A DNA stretch of 38,779 nt from Lachnospiraceae bacterium. GTDB lineage: Bacteria; Bacillota; Clostridia; Lachnospirales; Lachnospiraceae. This document shows, piece by piece, positions 31,624-38,779 of the stretch (positions within the stretch are counted from its first letter, which is position 1; every line of letters starts with the position of its first letter). The stretch is from contig JAFRUR010000012.1 of NCBI GenBank assembly GCA_017438775.1, positions 1-38,779 of the forward strand, in the 5' to 3' direction. The position numbers and the translations under genes are program-made. A model generated the notes under the pieces. That model did no database searches. It saw only the letters and a program-made list of their open reading frames with translations, and was not told where the DNA came from.

Positions 31624-32748
31624 ATGAAAAAGACTGTTCTGACCCGCCTCGCCGCCCTGGCGCTGGCACTTGTGATGCTCTTTGCCCTGACCGCCTGCGG
31701 CGGCAAGGCGCCTTCCACCACGGCTCCGCAGACGCTGCCGCCTTCCACCACGGCCCCCGAGACCACGAAGGCTCCGGAGACCACCAAGGCCCCCGAGACC
31801 GTTTCGCCCGAGCCCACCACGGCTCCGGTCGACTTCACCGTCCGCGTCGGCTCTCTGACCGGCCCCACCACCATGGGTCTGGTGCGCCTGATGGACCAGG
31901 CCGAAAAAGGCCAGAGCGAGATCCCTTATGAGTTCACCATCGCCAAGGCCGGCGACGAGCTCCTGGCCAAGATGAACCAGAAGGAACTCGACATCGCCCT
32001 GCTGCCCGCCAACGTCGCGGCCATCTTCTACAACAAGACCAATGGCGGCGTGCACGTGATCGACATCAACACCCTGGGCGTCATCTACCTGGTCAGCGCG
32101 GATACCTCCATCACGAAGATCGAGGACCTCGAGGGCAAGACTGTCGTCCTGACCGGCAAGGGCAACACCCCCGACTACGCCCTGCGCTATCTCCTTTCCG
32201 CGCACGGCCTCGATGACAAGAAGGTCACCCTGGAGTACAAGTCCGAGGCCGCGGAAGTGGCCGCCTACCTGGCCCAGACCGAAGGCGCCATCGGCCTCCT
32301 GCCCCAGCCCTTCGTGACTTCCGCCCTCATGCAGAACGAGAAGCTCTCCGTGATCATGGACATGACCAAGGAGTGGGATGCGGTCCAGGCCGGCTCCACC
32401 TCGCCCTCGGCCCTGATCACCGGCGTGACCATCGTGCGCACCGACTTCCTGACGAGCCGCCCCGAGGCCGTCGAGGCCTTCCTGAAGGACCACGCCGCCT
32501 CCGCGGACTATACCAACCAGCACGCGATCTCCGCGGCCACCCTGATCGAGAAGTACGGCATCGTCGGCAAGGCGGCCATCGCCCAGAAGGCCATCCCGCA
32601 GTGCAACATCGTGGCCATCTCCGGCAACGACATGACCGACATCCTGCCCGGCTACTACACCGTGCTCTACAGCCTGGATCCCGCCAGCGTCGGCGGCAAG
32701 CTCCCCGGACAGGACTTCTACTACGTCGCGCCTCCCATCGACAAGTGA
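31624..32748 (+). CDS. ABC importer binding lipoprotein (SsuA/THI5/NMT1-like)
   Basis: 374-residue substrate-binding lipoprotein. Signal peptide with lipobox LTAC (Cys about residue 24); then a Thr/Pro spacer with repeats such as APETTKAPETTK (about 28-65); then a periplasmic-binding fold (VRVGSLTGPTTMGLVRLMDQ ... ELDIALLPANVAAIFYNKTN ... LEGKTVVLTGKGNTPDYALR) like SsuA/NMT1 proteins for sulfonate, nitrate, taurine or thiamine precursors. The ligand is not identifiable. AAGGA stands 7 bp before the ATG at 31624. It forms an importer with the next gene; a hairpin separates the two. Confidence 0.92.
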   Translation: MKKTVLTRLAALALALVMLFALTACGGKAPSTTAPQTLPPSTTAPETTKAPETTKAPETVSPEPTTAPVDFTVRVGSLTGPTTMGLVRLMDQAEKGQSEIPYEFTIAKAGDELLAKMNQKELDIALLPANVAAIFYNKTNGGVHVIDINTLGVIYLVSADTSITKIEDLEGKTVVLTGKGNTPDYALRYLLSAHGLDDKKVTLEYKSEAAEVAAYLAQTEGAIGLLPQPFVTSALMQNEKLSVIMDMTKEWDAVQAGSTSPSALITGVTIVRTDFLTSRPEAVEAFLKDHAASADYTNQHAISAATLIEKYGIVGKAAIAQKAIPQCNIVAISGNDMTDILPGYYTVLYSLDPASVGGKLPGQDFYYVAPPIDK

Positions 32749-32843
32749 TCCTTCCTGCCTGCGGGGCGGCCGGGCGCACGCCGTCCGGTCTCCCCGCGGC
32801 TTCCTCTTTTCAGCAGCATAACGAGGCCCCTCGCCTTTGACCG

Positions 32844-32877
32844 GCACGCCGGCGGACAGTTCTGCCCGCCGGCGTGC
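32844..32877 (+). terminator. Intercistronic hairpin between binding protein and permease-ATPase
   Basis: Perfect 12-bp arms GCACGCCGGCGG (32844-32855) and CCGCCGGCGTGC (32866-32877). Only T3 follows. It may attenuate the permease-ATPase gene so that the binding protein is made in excess, a usual need in such importers. Confidence 0.55.
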
Positions 32878-32897
32878 GTTTCCCCGGAGGTTTCCCC

Positions 32898-34376
32898 ATG
32901 AACGCGCCCAACGCCCCCGCAAAGAAAGCGCTTCCCGCGCAGGCCAGGACCGCCCTGGCCCTGCTCTTCTGGCTCCTGGTCTGGCTGGCCCTGTCGATCC
33001 GGATCAGGAATCCCATCCTGATGACGAGTCCCGCGAACGCAGTGCGCGCCCTCGGGACGATCGTCCTGCGCGCGGATTTCTGGCAGAGCGTCCTCACCTC
33101 CGCCGGAAGGATCCTGGAGGGCTTTTTCCTGGGCGCCGCAGCGGCCTCCCTCCTGGCCGCCCTCTCCCTCCGGTTCCGCTTCCTGGAGACCCTCCTGCGC
33201 CCCCTCTTGAACCTCTTCAAGGCCACCCCGGTCGCGGCCTTCTCCATCCTGATTCTGCTCTGGATCGGGCCCTCCGGCCTCGCGGTCATCATCGCGTTCC
33301 TGCTGGTCTCGCCCCTCTTTTTTGAGAACGTCCTCGCGGGCCTTTCGTCCGCCGACGCGGGCCTTCTGGAGATGGCCCGCCTGCACCGCGTCCCCTTTGC
33401 GGGACAGATCCGCTACATCTATCTTCCCGCCCTGCGCCCCGGCCTGACCGCGGCCTTCCGCTCCGGCTTTGCGATGTCCTTCAAGGCGGGCATCGCCGCG
33501 GAGGTGATCGGCCTGCCGGCCCGCTCCATCGGAGAAAACCTCTACATGGCCAAGATCCACCTGGCCACGGAGGAGCTCTTCGCCTGGGTCATCGTCATCC
33601 TGCTCGTCAGCTGGGCGATGGAAAAGCTCCTGCTCTTCGCTCTCTCCCTCGTGCCCGGCATGCGCCCCGGTGCGGCCGCCCTTCCGGAGTCCCTTCTGAC
33701 CGCCGCGGACGCTCCCCTGCCCGCGGCAGACGCCGGAGTCTCCTTCCTCGAGGACGCCGCCCCCGCGGCACAGCCCCGCGCCGTGGAGATGACCCACCTG
33801 CGCAAATCCTTCGGCGACAACACCGTCCTTCCCGACCTGACCCACACCTTTGCCCCGGGCTCCCGCACCGTCCTGCGCGGCAGGAGCGGCAGCGGCAAGA
33901 CCACCCTGCTCCGGCTGGCCGCGGGGCTTGAATCCCCCGATGCCGGCACCGTGTCCGGCGCGGACCAGCGCTTCTCCATGGTGTTCCAGGAGGACCGTCT
34001 CCTCCCGGAGGAGACCGCCGCGCGCAACCTGGCCCTCGTGTGCCCGGGCCGCAGTGCCGGCGACCTGGAGCGCCTCGTGAAGAAGCTCATTCCGGAGGCG
34101 GACCTTGCCGCCCCCGTTTCCTCCTATTCCGGCGGCATGAAGCGGCGCCTCGCCCTTCTGCGCGCCCTTGTTTCGCCCTCGCAGGTCGTGCTCCTCGACG
34201 AGCCCTTCACGGGCCTCGACGACGATTCCCGCCGCCTCGCGGCGCGCGCCGTGCGGGAGCTCCTCTCCGGCCGCACCCTGATCGCCGTCAGCCACGACGG
34301 GGAGGACGCCGGGCTCCTGGACGCGCAGGAAATGGACCTGATCACGGCGTCCGAAGCCTCCGCGCAGACCGTCTGA
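32898..34376 (+). CDS. Fused ABC permease-ATPase (SsuC-SsuB-like)
   Basis: 492 residues joining two normally separate subunits. Residues 1-260 are an SsuC/TauC-type permease with about six helices and EAA-like loop EMARLHRVPFAGQIRYIYLP. An Ala/Pro linker (about 262-298) leads to an ATPase of about 190 residues: Walker A GRSGSGKTT, Q-loop VFQEDRLLPEE, signature YSGGMKRR, Walker B VVLLDEPFTGLDD, switch His in SHDGED. All catalytic motifs are present. GGAGG stands 7 bp before the ATG at 32898. As both halves sit on one chain, the working transporter would be a homodimer with the lipoprotein encoded upstream. Confidence 0.93.
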   Translation: MNAPNAPAKKALPAQARTALALLFWLLVWLALSIRIRNPILMTSPANAVRALGTIVLRADFWQSVLTSAGRILEGFFLGAAAASLLAALSLRFRFLETLLRPLLNLFKATPVAAFSILILLWIGPSGLAVIIAFLLVSPLFFENVLAGLSSADAGLLEMARLHRVPFAGQIRYIYLPALRPGLTAAFRSGFAMSFKAGIAAEVIGLPARSIGENLYMAKIHLATEELFAWVIVILLVSWAMEKLLLFALSLVPGMRPGAAALPESLLTAADAPLPAADAGVSFLEDAAPAAQPRAVEMTHLRKSFGDNTVLPDLTHTFAPGSRTVLRGRSGSGKTTLLRLAAGLESPDAGTVSGADQRFSMVFQEDRLLPEETAARNLALVCPGRSAGDLERLVKKLIPEADLAAPVSSYSGGMKRRLALLRALVSPSQVVLLDEPFTGLDDDSRRLAARAVRELLSGRTLIAVSHDGEDAGLLDAQEMDLITASEASAQTV

Positions 34377-34411
34377 AACCCGCCTGAAACTCACCCCGAT
34401 CAAAAAGTATG

Positions 34412-34440
34412 TTGACAAATGCGCCGTTGTCTGATAATAA
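34412..34440 (+). promoter_or_regulatory. Promoter of the exporter leader
   Basis: -35 TTGACA (34412-34417), perfect, with -10 TAATAA (34435-34440, 17-bp spacer) or GATAAT (34433-34438, 15-bp spacer). Confidence 0.75.
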
Positions 34441-34490
34441 TGGCGTTGGTGCGGGTCATCCCGCAAATTCACGAAAGGAGGCCGTCGGCA

Positions 34491-34580
34491 ATGATCAGCA
34501 GCATGAAAACAAGAACCAACACCGCAACCGCATATTGTTCGATGACCTCGGTTTGTGCCGTTTTGTCCCGTTCATTCTGA
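34491..34580 (+). CDS. 29-residue leader peptide before the ABC exporter
   Basis: Short ORF starting MISSMKTRTNTATAYC, with an excellent AAGGAGG site 9 bp before its ATG, about 45 nt behind a strong promoter. It is rich in Thr and Ser (about 6 each of 29). A small hairpin GCGGG-tcat-CCCGC (34451-34464) lies in its 5' UTR and a strong terminator follows 24 nt after the stop. Leader ORF, terminator, then heterodimeric multidrug-type exporter is the arrangement of Bacillus subtilis bmrB-bmrCD, where antibiotic-stalled ribosomes prevent termination. The peptide itself probably has no other function. The coding call rests on the ribosome-binding site and layout only. Confidence 0.65.
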   Translation: MISSMKTRTNTATAYCSMTSVCAVLSRSF

Positions 34581-34604
34581 CGCGACAGCACTGTGCATAT
34601 TTCA

Positions 34605-34636
34605 GACCGCGGCATCTTGTGCCGCGGTCTTTTTTT
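34605..34636 (+). terminator. Attenuator terminator in the exporter leader
   Basis: GACCGCGGCA (34605-34614), 5-nt loop, TGCCGCGGTC (34620-34629), T7 (34630-34636). It ends the leader transcript about 207 nt before the exporter genes. ACCGC blocks and a TGCCG inside the leader ORF could pair with parts of its arms. Confidence 0.88.
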
Positions 34637-34820
34637 GTCCTTTTTCGGAACCGGAGCCGTCAGCCGGCATGCTGCGGCCCCCGGCAGGTCTGTCGTTCGG
34701 ATCTGCGGCGCAGACCGGACCTGCCCCGCGCCGCATGCTGCCCTGCCCGGTCCCGAACCTGCATCCCACGGTTTTTTCCCGCCCCGCCTTTAGCCGGGCG
34801 GCCCGAATATGAGTCCGAGA

Positions 34821-34838
34821 CTCCCTGAAAGGAGGGAG
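34821..34838 (+). promoter_or_regulatory. Hairpin covering the exporter ribosome-binding site
   Basis: CTCCCT (34821-34826) is complementary to AGGGAG (34833-34838), which forms part of the Shine-Dalgarno of the first exporter gene. It could lower translation unless opened. Confidence 0.4.
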
Positions 34839-34843
34839 CTGTT

Positions 34844-36577
34844 TTGCGAGAACTGTTTTCTTACCTCAAACCGTACCGGGGCCGAATCGCCCTTGCCACC
34901 CTGCTGATGGCCGTCAACGCGGTCTGCAGCCTTCTGCTGCCCACCCTCATGGCCGACATTCTGGACAAGGGTGTCTACGGCGCGGCGGAGGCCGACACCT
35001 TCGGCTATATCCTGAAGTCCGCCGGCATCATGCTGGTGATCTCCCTGATCAGTCTGGCCTCCGTGTCCGCGGGCTACTGGGTGGTCTACCACGTCGTGGC
35101 CGGCTACACCTGGCGCCTCCGCTCCGCCCTGTTCCGCAAGGTCCACACCATGACCATTGAGGAAGTGGGCCGCATCGGGACCTCCAACCTGGTCACCCGC
35201 TCCACGCATGACGTGGGGAACTTAAACTACGCGGTCTCCATGCTCTGCGGCGGAATCCTGATCATCCCGCTGATGCTGCTGGGAGGCGTCTTCCTCTGCA
35301 TGCGCAAGGACGTGACCCTCTCCCTCATCATCCTCTGCGCCGTGCCCCTGCTGATCGGCGCGGGGATGCTGCTCGGCAAACGCATCGAGCACCTCTGGGA
35401 GGTGGCCGACAAGTACTGCGACAGACAGAACGACCTGGTGCGCGAGCGCCTGCGCGGGATCCGCGTCATCCGCGCCTTCGACCGGGAGAAGTATGCCCAC
35501 GAGCAGATCGAGGATGCCACCCGCGTCATGGCCCGCAACTTCATCCGCGCGAACGTCACCATGGAGATCATCGACCCGGCCGCGGTCTTCGTTCTGAACG
35601 CGGTGGCCCTGCTGGTCGTGTACCTGGGCGGCGTGCGCATGGAGCGCGGCAGCGGCCTGACCGCGGGCGATATCTTCGCCATCATCCAGTACATCAACAT
35701 CATCCTGGGGGCCATCGTCTCGGTCTCTTACGACATCGTGATGCTGCCCCACGTGCGCGTGGCGATCCGCCGCCTGCGCGAGGTCACCGATTCCACCGGG
35801 CTCGAGGACAGCCGCCCCGCGGAGGGCCTCCGGTTTTCCGGCGCCATCGACCTGGACCACGCCGGCTTCACCTATCCGGACAGCAGGCTCCCCGCCCTCA
35901 CAGACATCGATCTGCACATCCGGGCCGGGGAATGGATCTCCGTGATCGGCGGGACCGGCTCCGGCAAGAGCACCCTGACCCAGCTCCTGATGGCCTTCCG
36001 CAGACCCTCCGAGGGCGTCCTGCGCTTTGACGGACGCGACGCGGCGGAGATCTCGCCCCGGGACATCCGCGCCAACGTGAGCTGCGCCCTGCAGAAGTCC
36101 ATGCTCTACGCCGGCACCGTGGCGGAGAACCTGCGCATGGGCAAGCCCGACGCCACGGACGAGGAACTCTGGGCCGCGCTCGAGCTCGCGCAGGTCGCGG
36201 ACTTCGTGCGGGAGCAGCAGGGCGGCCTCGACTTTAAGCTCGAGCCGTCCGGAGCCAACGTCTCCGGGGGCCAGAAGCAGCGCCTCGCCATCGCGCGGGC
36301 CGTGCTCAAGGACGCCCCGATCTACATCTTTGACGATTCCTTCTCCGCCCTGGACTTCCTCACGGAAGCCCGGGTCCGGAAGGCTTTAAACGAGAAACTC
36401 GCGGGACGGACCGTGATCGTGATCACGCAGCGCGTGGTGTCCGCCATGCACTCCGACCGGATCTTCGTCCTCTCCGACGGCGCTCTCGCCGGCGCCGGGA
36501 CGCACGCGGAGCTCCTGGAGAGCTGTTCGATCTACCGCGAGATCTATCTCTCCCAGACGGGAGGTGATGCCGCATGA
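34844..36577 (+). CDS. ABC exporter subunit with degenerate ATPase site (BmrC/LmrC-like)
   Basis: 577-residue half-exporter: six helices (about 1-310), then the ATPase. Walker A is GGTGSGKST and the signature VSGGQKQR is normal. The catalytic Glu after Walker B is Asp (IYIFDDSFSALD) and the switch His is Gln (VIVITQRVVS). These two changes mark the non-hydrolytic site of heterodimeric exporters such as BmrC, LmrC and TM287. Start is TTG at 34844 with GGAGG 8 bp before it. It overlaps the next gene by 4 bp. Substrates are likely drugs, lipids or peptides; not readable. The leader upstream suggests induction by translation-inhibiting compounds. Confidence 0.94.
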   Translation: MRELFSYLKPYRGRIALATLLMAVNAVCSLLLPTLMADILDKGVYGAAEADTFGYILKSAGIMLVISLISLASVSAGYWVVYHVVAGYTWRLRSALFRKVHTMTIEEVGRIGTSNLVTRSTHDVGNLNYAVSMLCGGILIIPLMLLGGVFLCMRKDVTLSLIILCAVPLLIGAGMLLGKRIEHLWEVADKYCDRQNDLVRERLRGIRVIRAFDREKYAHEQIEDATRVMARNFIRANVTMEIIDPAAVFVLNAVALLVVYLGGVRMERGSGLTAGDIFAIIQYINIILGAIVSVSYDIVMLPHVRVAIRRLREVTDSTGLEDSRPAEGLRFSGAIDLDHAGFTYPDSRLPALTDIDLHIRAGEWISVIGGTGSGKSTLTQLLMAFRRPSEGVLRFDGRDAAEISPRDIRANVSCALQKSMLYAGTVAENLRMGKPDATDEELWAALELAQVADFVREQQGGLDFKLEPSGANVSGGQKQRLAIARAVLKDAPIYIFDDSFSALDFLTEARVRKALNEKLAGRTVIVITQRVVSAMHSDRIFVLSDGALAGAGTHAELLESCSIYREIYLSQTGGDAA

Positions 36578-38391
36578 GTAAAAACGAAAAGATAAAAGAG
36601 ACCGGAAACGAAACGGATTCCACGGGAAAGAAGAAAGAAAAGCGCCGCGTCTTCGACGAAACGGGGCGGCGCCTCCTGCGCGAGATCTACCCCCTGCGGG
36701 GCTGGATCCTGCTTGCGGCCCTGTTCAGCCTGATCCTGATCGGCTGCGCCGTGGCGGCGCCGGAGCTGCTGGGCGCCCTGATCGACCGGCTCTACGACTG
36801 GTCGCAGACCCCGTACCCGGGGCTGGCAGGGAGTCTCCTGCCCGGTCTGGGCGTGCTCCTGGCCGTCTATACCGTGAGGGCTCTCCTGACCTACGGCAAA
36901 TACTTCATGATGCAGAACGTCATCAGCCGCTACTTCTGTGCAGAGTTCCGCATCCGCATCTCGGAGAAGCTCCGCCGCCTGCCCGTGTCCTACATGGACA
37001 AGACGCCCGCGGGCGATATCATCGACCGCATGATGGACGACGTGAGCGAGATGGCCGCCGTCATCAACAGCGTGGTGGACATCCTGATGTCCGGGTTCCT
37101 GCAGATCATCGTGATCGCGGTGATCCTCTTCCTCACGGACTGGCGGATGGCCATCCCGGTGGTGCTCCTGTCGCCGCTGTCCATGCTCCTGTCCTCCCGG
37201 CTGGCGGGACAGGGCGAGGACCACTGGGACAGCCACTTTGAGCTGGGCGGGAAGCTCACCTCCCTCGCGGAGGAGGCCTACACCAACTATCCGACCACCA
37301 AGGCGTACGGCCGCGAGGAGGAGCTCCGCGTCCGATACGACGAACTCTCCCTGCGCCACCAGAAAAGCGGCATCCGCGGCTACTTCCTCTCCTCGATCGT
37401 CCAGCCGGTCATCGCGTTTGTGAACGCCCTGGCCTACATCGCGGTGGCGGTCCTGGGCGGATGGCTCATCCTGCACCGCGGGATGTCCATCGGAACCGTG
37501 GTCACGGTGATCCTGTTCGCCAGGCAGTTCTCGGAACCCCTGGAGCGCATCGCCTACGGTCTGGGCTACGTCCAGCACATCAAGGGCGCCGCGAAGCGCG
37601 TCTTTGCCATCCTGGACCTGCCCGAGGAGGCGGATCCCGACGGGAAAGTGGAGCCTCCGGTCCGGGGACAGGTGGAGATGCGCAGCGTGGAGTTCTCCTA
37701 CGATCCGAAGAAGCCGCTGATCAGCGACCTGAACTTTGCCGTGAAACCCGGTCAGAAGGTCGCGATCGTCGGCCCCACCGGCGCGGGCAAGACCACCATC
37801 GTGAACCTGCTCATGAGGTTCTATGACATCCAATCGGGCCAGATCCTGATCGACGGGCGGGACGTCTCCGAGATCTCCCGCGCGGAGAACCGGAAGCTGT
37901 TCGCGATGGTCCTGCAGGACACCTGGCTCTTCCAGGGCACGGTGGCCGAGAACGTCGCCTACGGCAGCCCCGGCGCGACGCGCGAGGACATCGAGCGGGC
38001 CTGCGACTGCGCCTACTGCGACCACTTCATCCGCCGCATGCCCCAGGGCTACGACACCGTGATCTCCGAGGATTCCACGGCGGTCTCCTCCGGACAGAAG
38101 CAGCTCCTGACCATCGCCCGCGCCCTGCTGGCCGACCGGCCCCTCCTGATTCTGGACGAGGCCACCTCCAACGTCGACACCCGCACGGAGCAGCTGATCC
38201 AGAAGGCGATGGACCGCCTCATGGGCGGCCGCACCTGCTTCGTCATCGCGCACCGCCTCTCCACCATCGTGGATGCGGACCTGATTCTGGTGATACGGGA
38301 CGGCTCCATCGTGGAGCAGGGGACCCACCGGTCCCTCCTGGACGCGAAGGGCTTCTACTACGAGATGTACCAGAGCCAGTATGCGATCTGA
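36574..38391 (+). CDS. ABC exporter subunit with catalytic ATPase site (BmrD/LmrD-like)
   Basis: 605-residue partner half-exporter with a charged N-terminal extension (about 30 residues), six helices and an ATPase. Walker A GPTGAGKTT, Walker B LLILDEATSNVD with the catalytic Glu, and switch His in VIAHRLST are intact. Its signature is VSSGQKQL instead of LSGGQ. Hence the subunit with good Walker motifs pairs with the good signature of its partner, while its own weak signature faces the partner's degenerate site: one active and one inactive site, as in known heterodimers. GGGAGG precedes the start, which overlaps the first subunit by 4 bp. Confidence 0.94.
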   Translation: MSKNEKIKETGNETDSTGKKKEKRRVFDETGRRLLREIYPLRGWILLAALFSLILIGCAVAAPELLGALIDRLYDWSQTPYPGLAGSLLPGLGVLLAVYTVRALLTYGKYFMMQNVISRYFCAEFRIRISEKLRRLPVSYMDKTPAGDIIDRMMDDVSEMAAVINSVVDILMSGFLQIIVIAVILFLTDWRMAIPVVLLSPLSMLLSSRLAGQGEDHWDSHFELGGKLTSLAEEAYTNYPTTKAYGREEELRVRYDELSLRHQKSGIRGYFLSSIVQPVIAFVNALAYIAVAVLGGWLILHRGMSIGTVVTVILFARQFSEPLERIAYGLGYVQHIKGAAKRVFAILDLPEEADPDGKVEPPVRGQVEMRSVEFSYDPKKPLISDLNFAVKPGQKVAIVGPTGAGKTTIVNLLMRFYDIQSGQILIDGRDVSEISRAENRKLFAMVLQDTWLFQGTVAENVAYGSPGATREDIERACDCAYCDHFIRRMPQGYDTVISEDSTAVSSGQKQLLTIARALLADRPLLILDEATSNVDTRTEQLIQKAMDRLMGGRTCFVIAHRLSTIVDADLILVIRDGSIVEQGTHRSLLDAKGFYYEMYQSQYAI

Positions 38392-38480
38392 AAGCGGTAA
38401 AACGCCGCATAAAGAAAGCGCCCCTGAGCGATTGGTGTGCTACCCGTCAAGAGGACAGTGAATAATTAAAAAGTTTTGTG

Positions 38481-38506
38481 CCGCCAGTCGAGCAATCGGC
38501 TGGCGG
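38481..38506 (-). terminator. Terminator of the IS transposase gene
   Basis: CCGCCAG-t-CGA (38481-38491) pairs with TCG-g-CTGGCGG (38496-38506); on the minus strand a T-rich stretch with TTTTT follows. It lies just after the transposase stop codon. Confidence 0.7.
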
Positions 38507-38511
38507 TATTC

Positions 38512-38779
38512 TTATGCTGCCAAATGATAGTTCTCATGGTATTCGACAGGAGTCATCAAATGGAGATTCCGCTGTATACGTTCTGTGTTGTAGTAGTGGA
38601 TATAAGACTCTATTGCGTTAATTAAATCTGTTTTTGAGATAAAGCGCTTTCTGTAGTACATCTCACGCTTCAGGATGCCCCAGAAGCCTTCCATCGGACC
38701 ATTGTCAATGCAGTGAGCTACTCTGGACATGCTCTGCTTCATATGGTGTTTCTTAAGCCTTTCAGAGAACTGCTTGCTA
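38512..38779 (-). CDS. IS3-family transposase (OrfB) C-terminal part, 5' end outside window
   Basis: 89 codons visible up to the window edge. The retroviral-type integrase end is clear: IDNGPMEGFWGILKREMYY contains the third catalytic acid (Glu of the DDE triad) in the FWGxLKxE context, followed by the typical YIHYYNTERIQRNL and the TPVEYHENY end. The frame continues open beyond the internal ATG at 38742 to the edge, so it is a cut gene rather than a 76-residue one. AT content is higher than in the flanking exporter gene, in line with a mobile element. Confidence 0.93.
   Translation of the reverse strand, partial: SKQFSERLKKHHMKQSMSRVAHCIDNGPMEGFWGILKREMYYRKRFISKTDLINAIESYIHYYNTERIQRNLHLMTPVEYHENYHLAA

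Larger units (their letters stand above)
38436..38779 (-). mobile_element. IS3-family insertion sequence, partial (continues past window)
   Basis: The outer end looks like an IS3/IS150-type terminal repeat starting TGTGCTACCCGTCAAG at about 38436, followed by an internal terminator and the 3' end of the transposase gene. The boundary is approximate because the other end is outside the window. Confidence 0.75.

Overview
The window is a GC-rich, densely coding stretch of a Gram-positive chromosome. Sortases, LPXTG-type cell-wall anchors, spermidine ABC genes, a PucR/CdaR-type regulator and a TM1266-type hydrogenase-system regulator together suggest an anaerobic member of the Clostridia (Lachnospiraceae- or Oscillospiraceae-like, probably host-associated). 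The taxonomic placement is inference; there is no rRNA or tRNA gene here to confirm it.

Left part (1-6.5 kb, all minus strand): the 5' part of serC with its own strong promoter; a two-gene unit of a PucR/CdaR-like regulator and an S41 C-terminal processing protease; a VWA-domain protein next to an XRE-like repeat-rich protein; and an AT-rich Phd-Doc toxin-antitoxin pair.

Pilus locus (6.7-22.7 kb, minus strand, transcribed from right to left): coiled-coil protein, signal peptidase I, a 2,906-residue multidomain adhesin, a major LPXTG pilin, a class C (pilin-polymerising) sortase, a second pilin and a second sortase. This is a complete sortase-dependent pilus set. The adhesin combines nine Cys/HxH repeats, a CHAP hydrolase domain, BspA-type leucine-rich repeats, a VWA domain and Cna-B-like folds. 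Hairpins lie between the major pilin and the sortase gene.

Transporter and DNA-modification part (22.9-30.1 kb): a polyamine operon potA-potB-potCD on the plus strand, with permease and binding protein fused. A 774-bp convergent intergenic region follows, packed with three long palindromes. On the minus strand beyond it are a Dam-type adenine methyltransferase and a CbxX/SpoVK-like AAA+ ATPase that overlap by 4 bp.

Right part (30.4-38.8 kb, plus strand): a DtxR/MntR-like repressor. Next is a strong promoter followed by a structured RNA ending in an intrinsic terminator (an orphan riboswitch candidate), then a TM1266-type regulator, a lipoprotein binding protein and a fused permease-ATPase. 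After that come a 29-codon leader ORF with an attenuator-like terminator and a heterodimeric ABC exporter. The window ends inside an IS3-family insertion sequence.

The two leader regions (30.9-31.05 kb and 34.4-34.84 kb), the palindrome cluster (26.77-27.48 kb) and the giant adhesin are the most interesting parts. All structures were paired by eye, without folding software.
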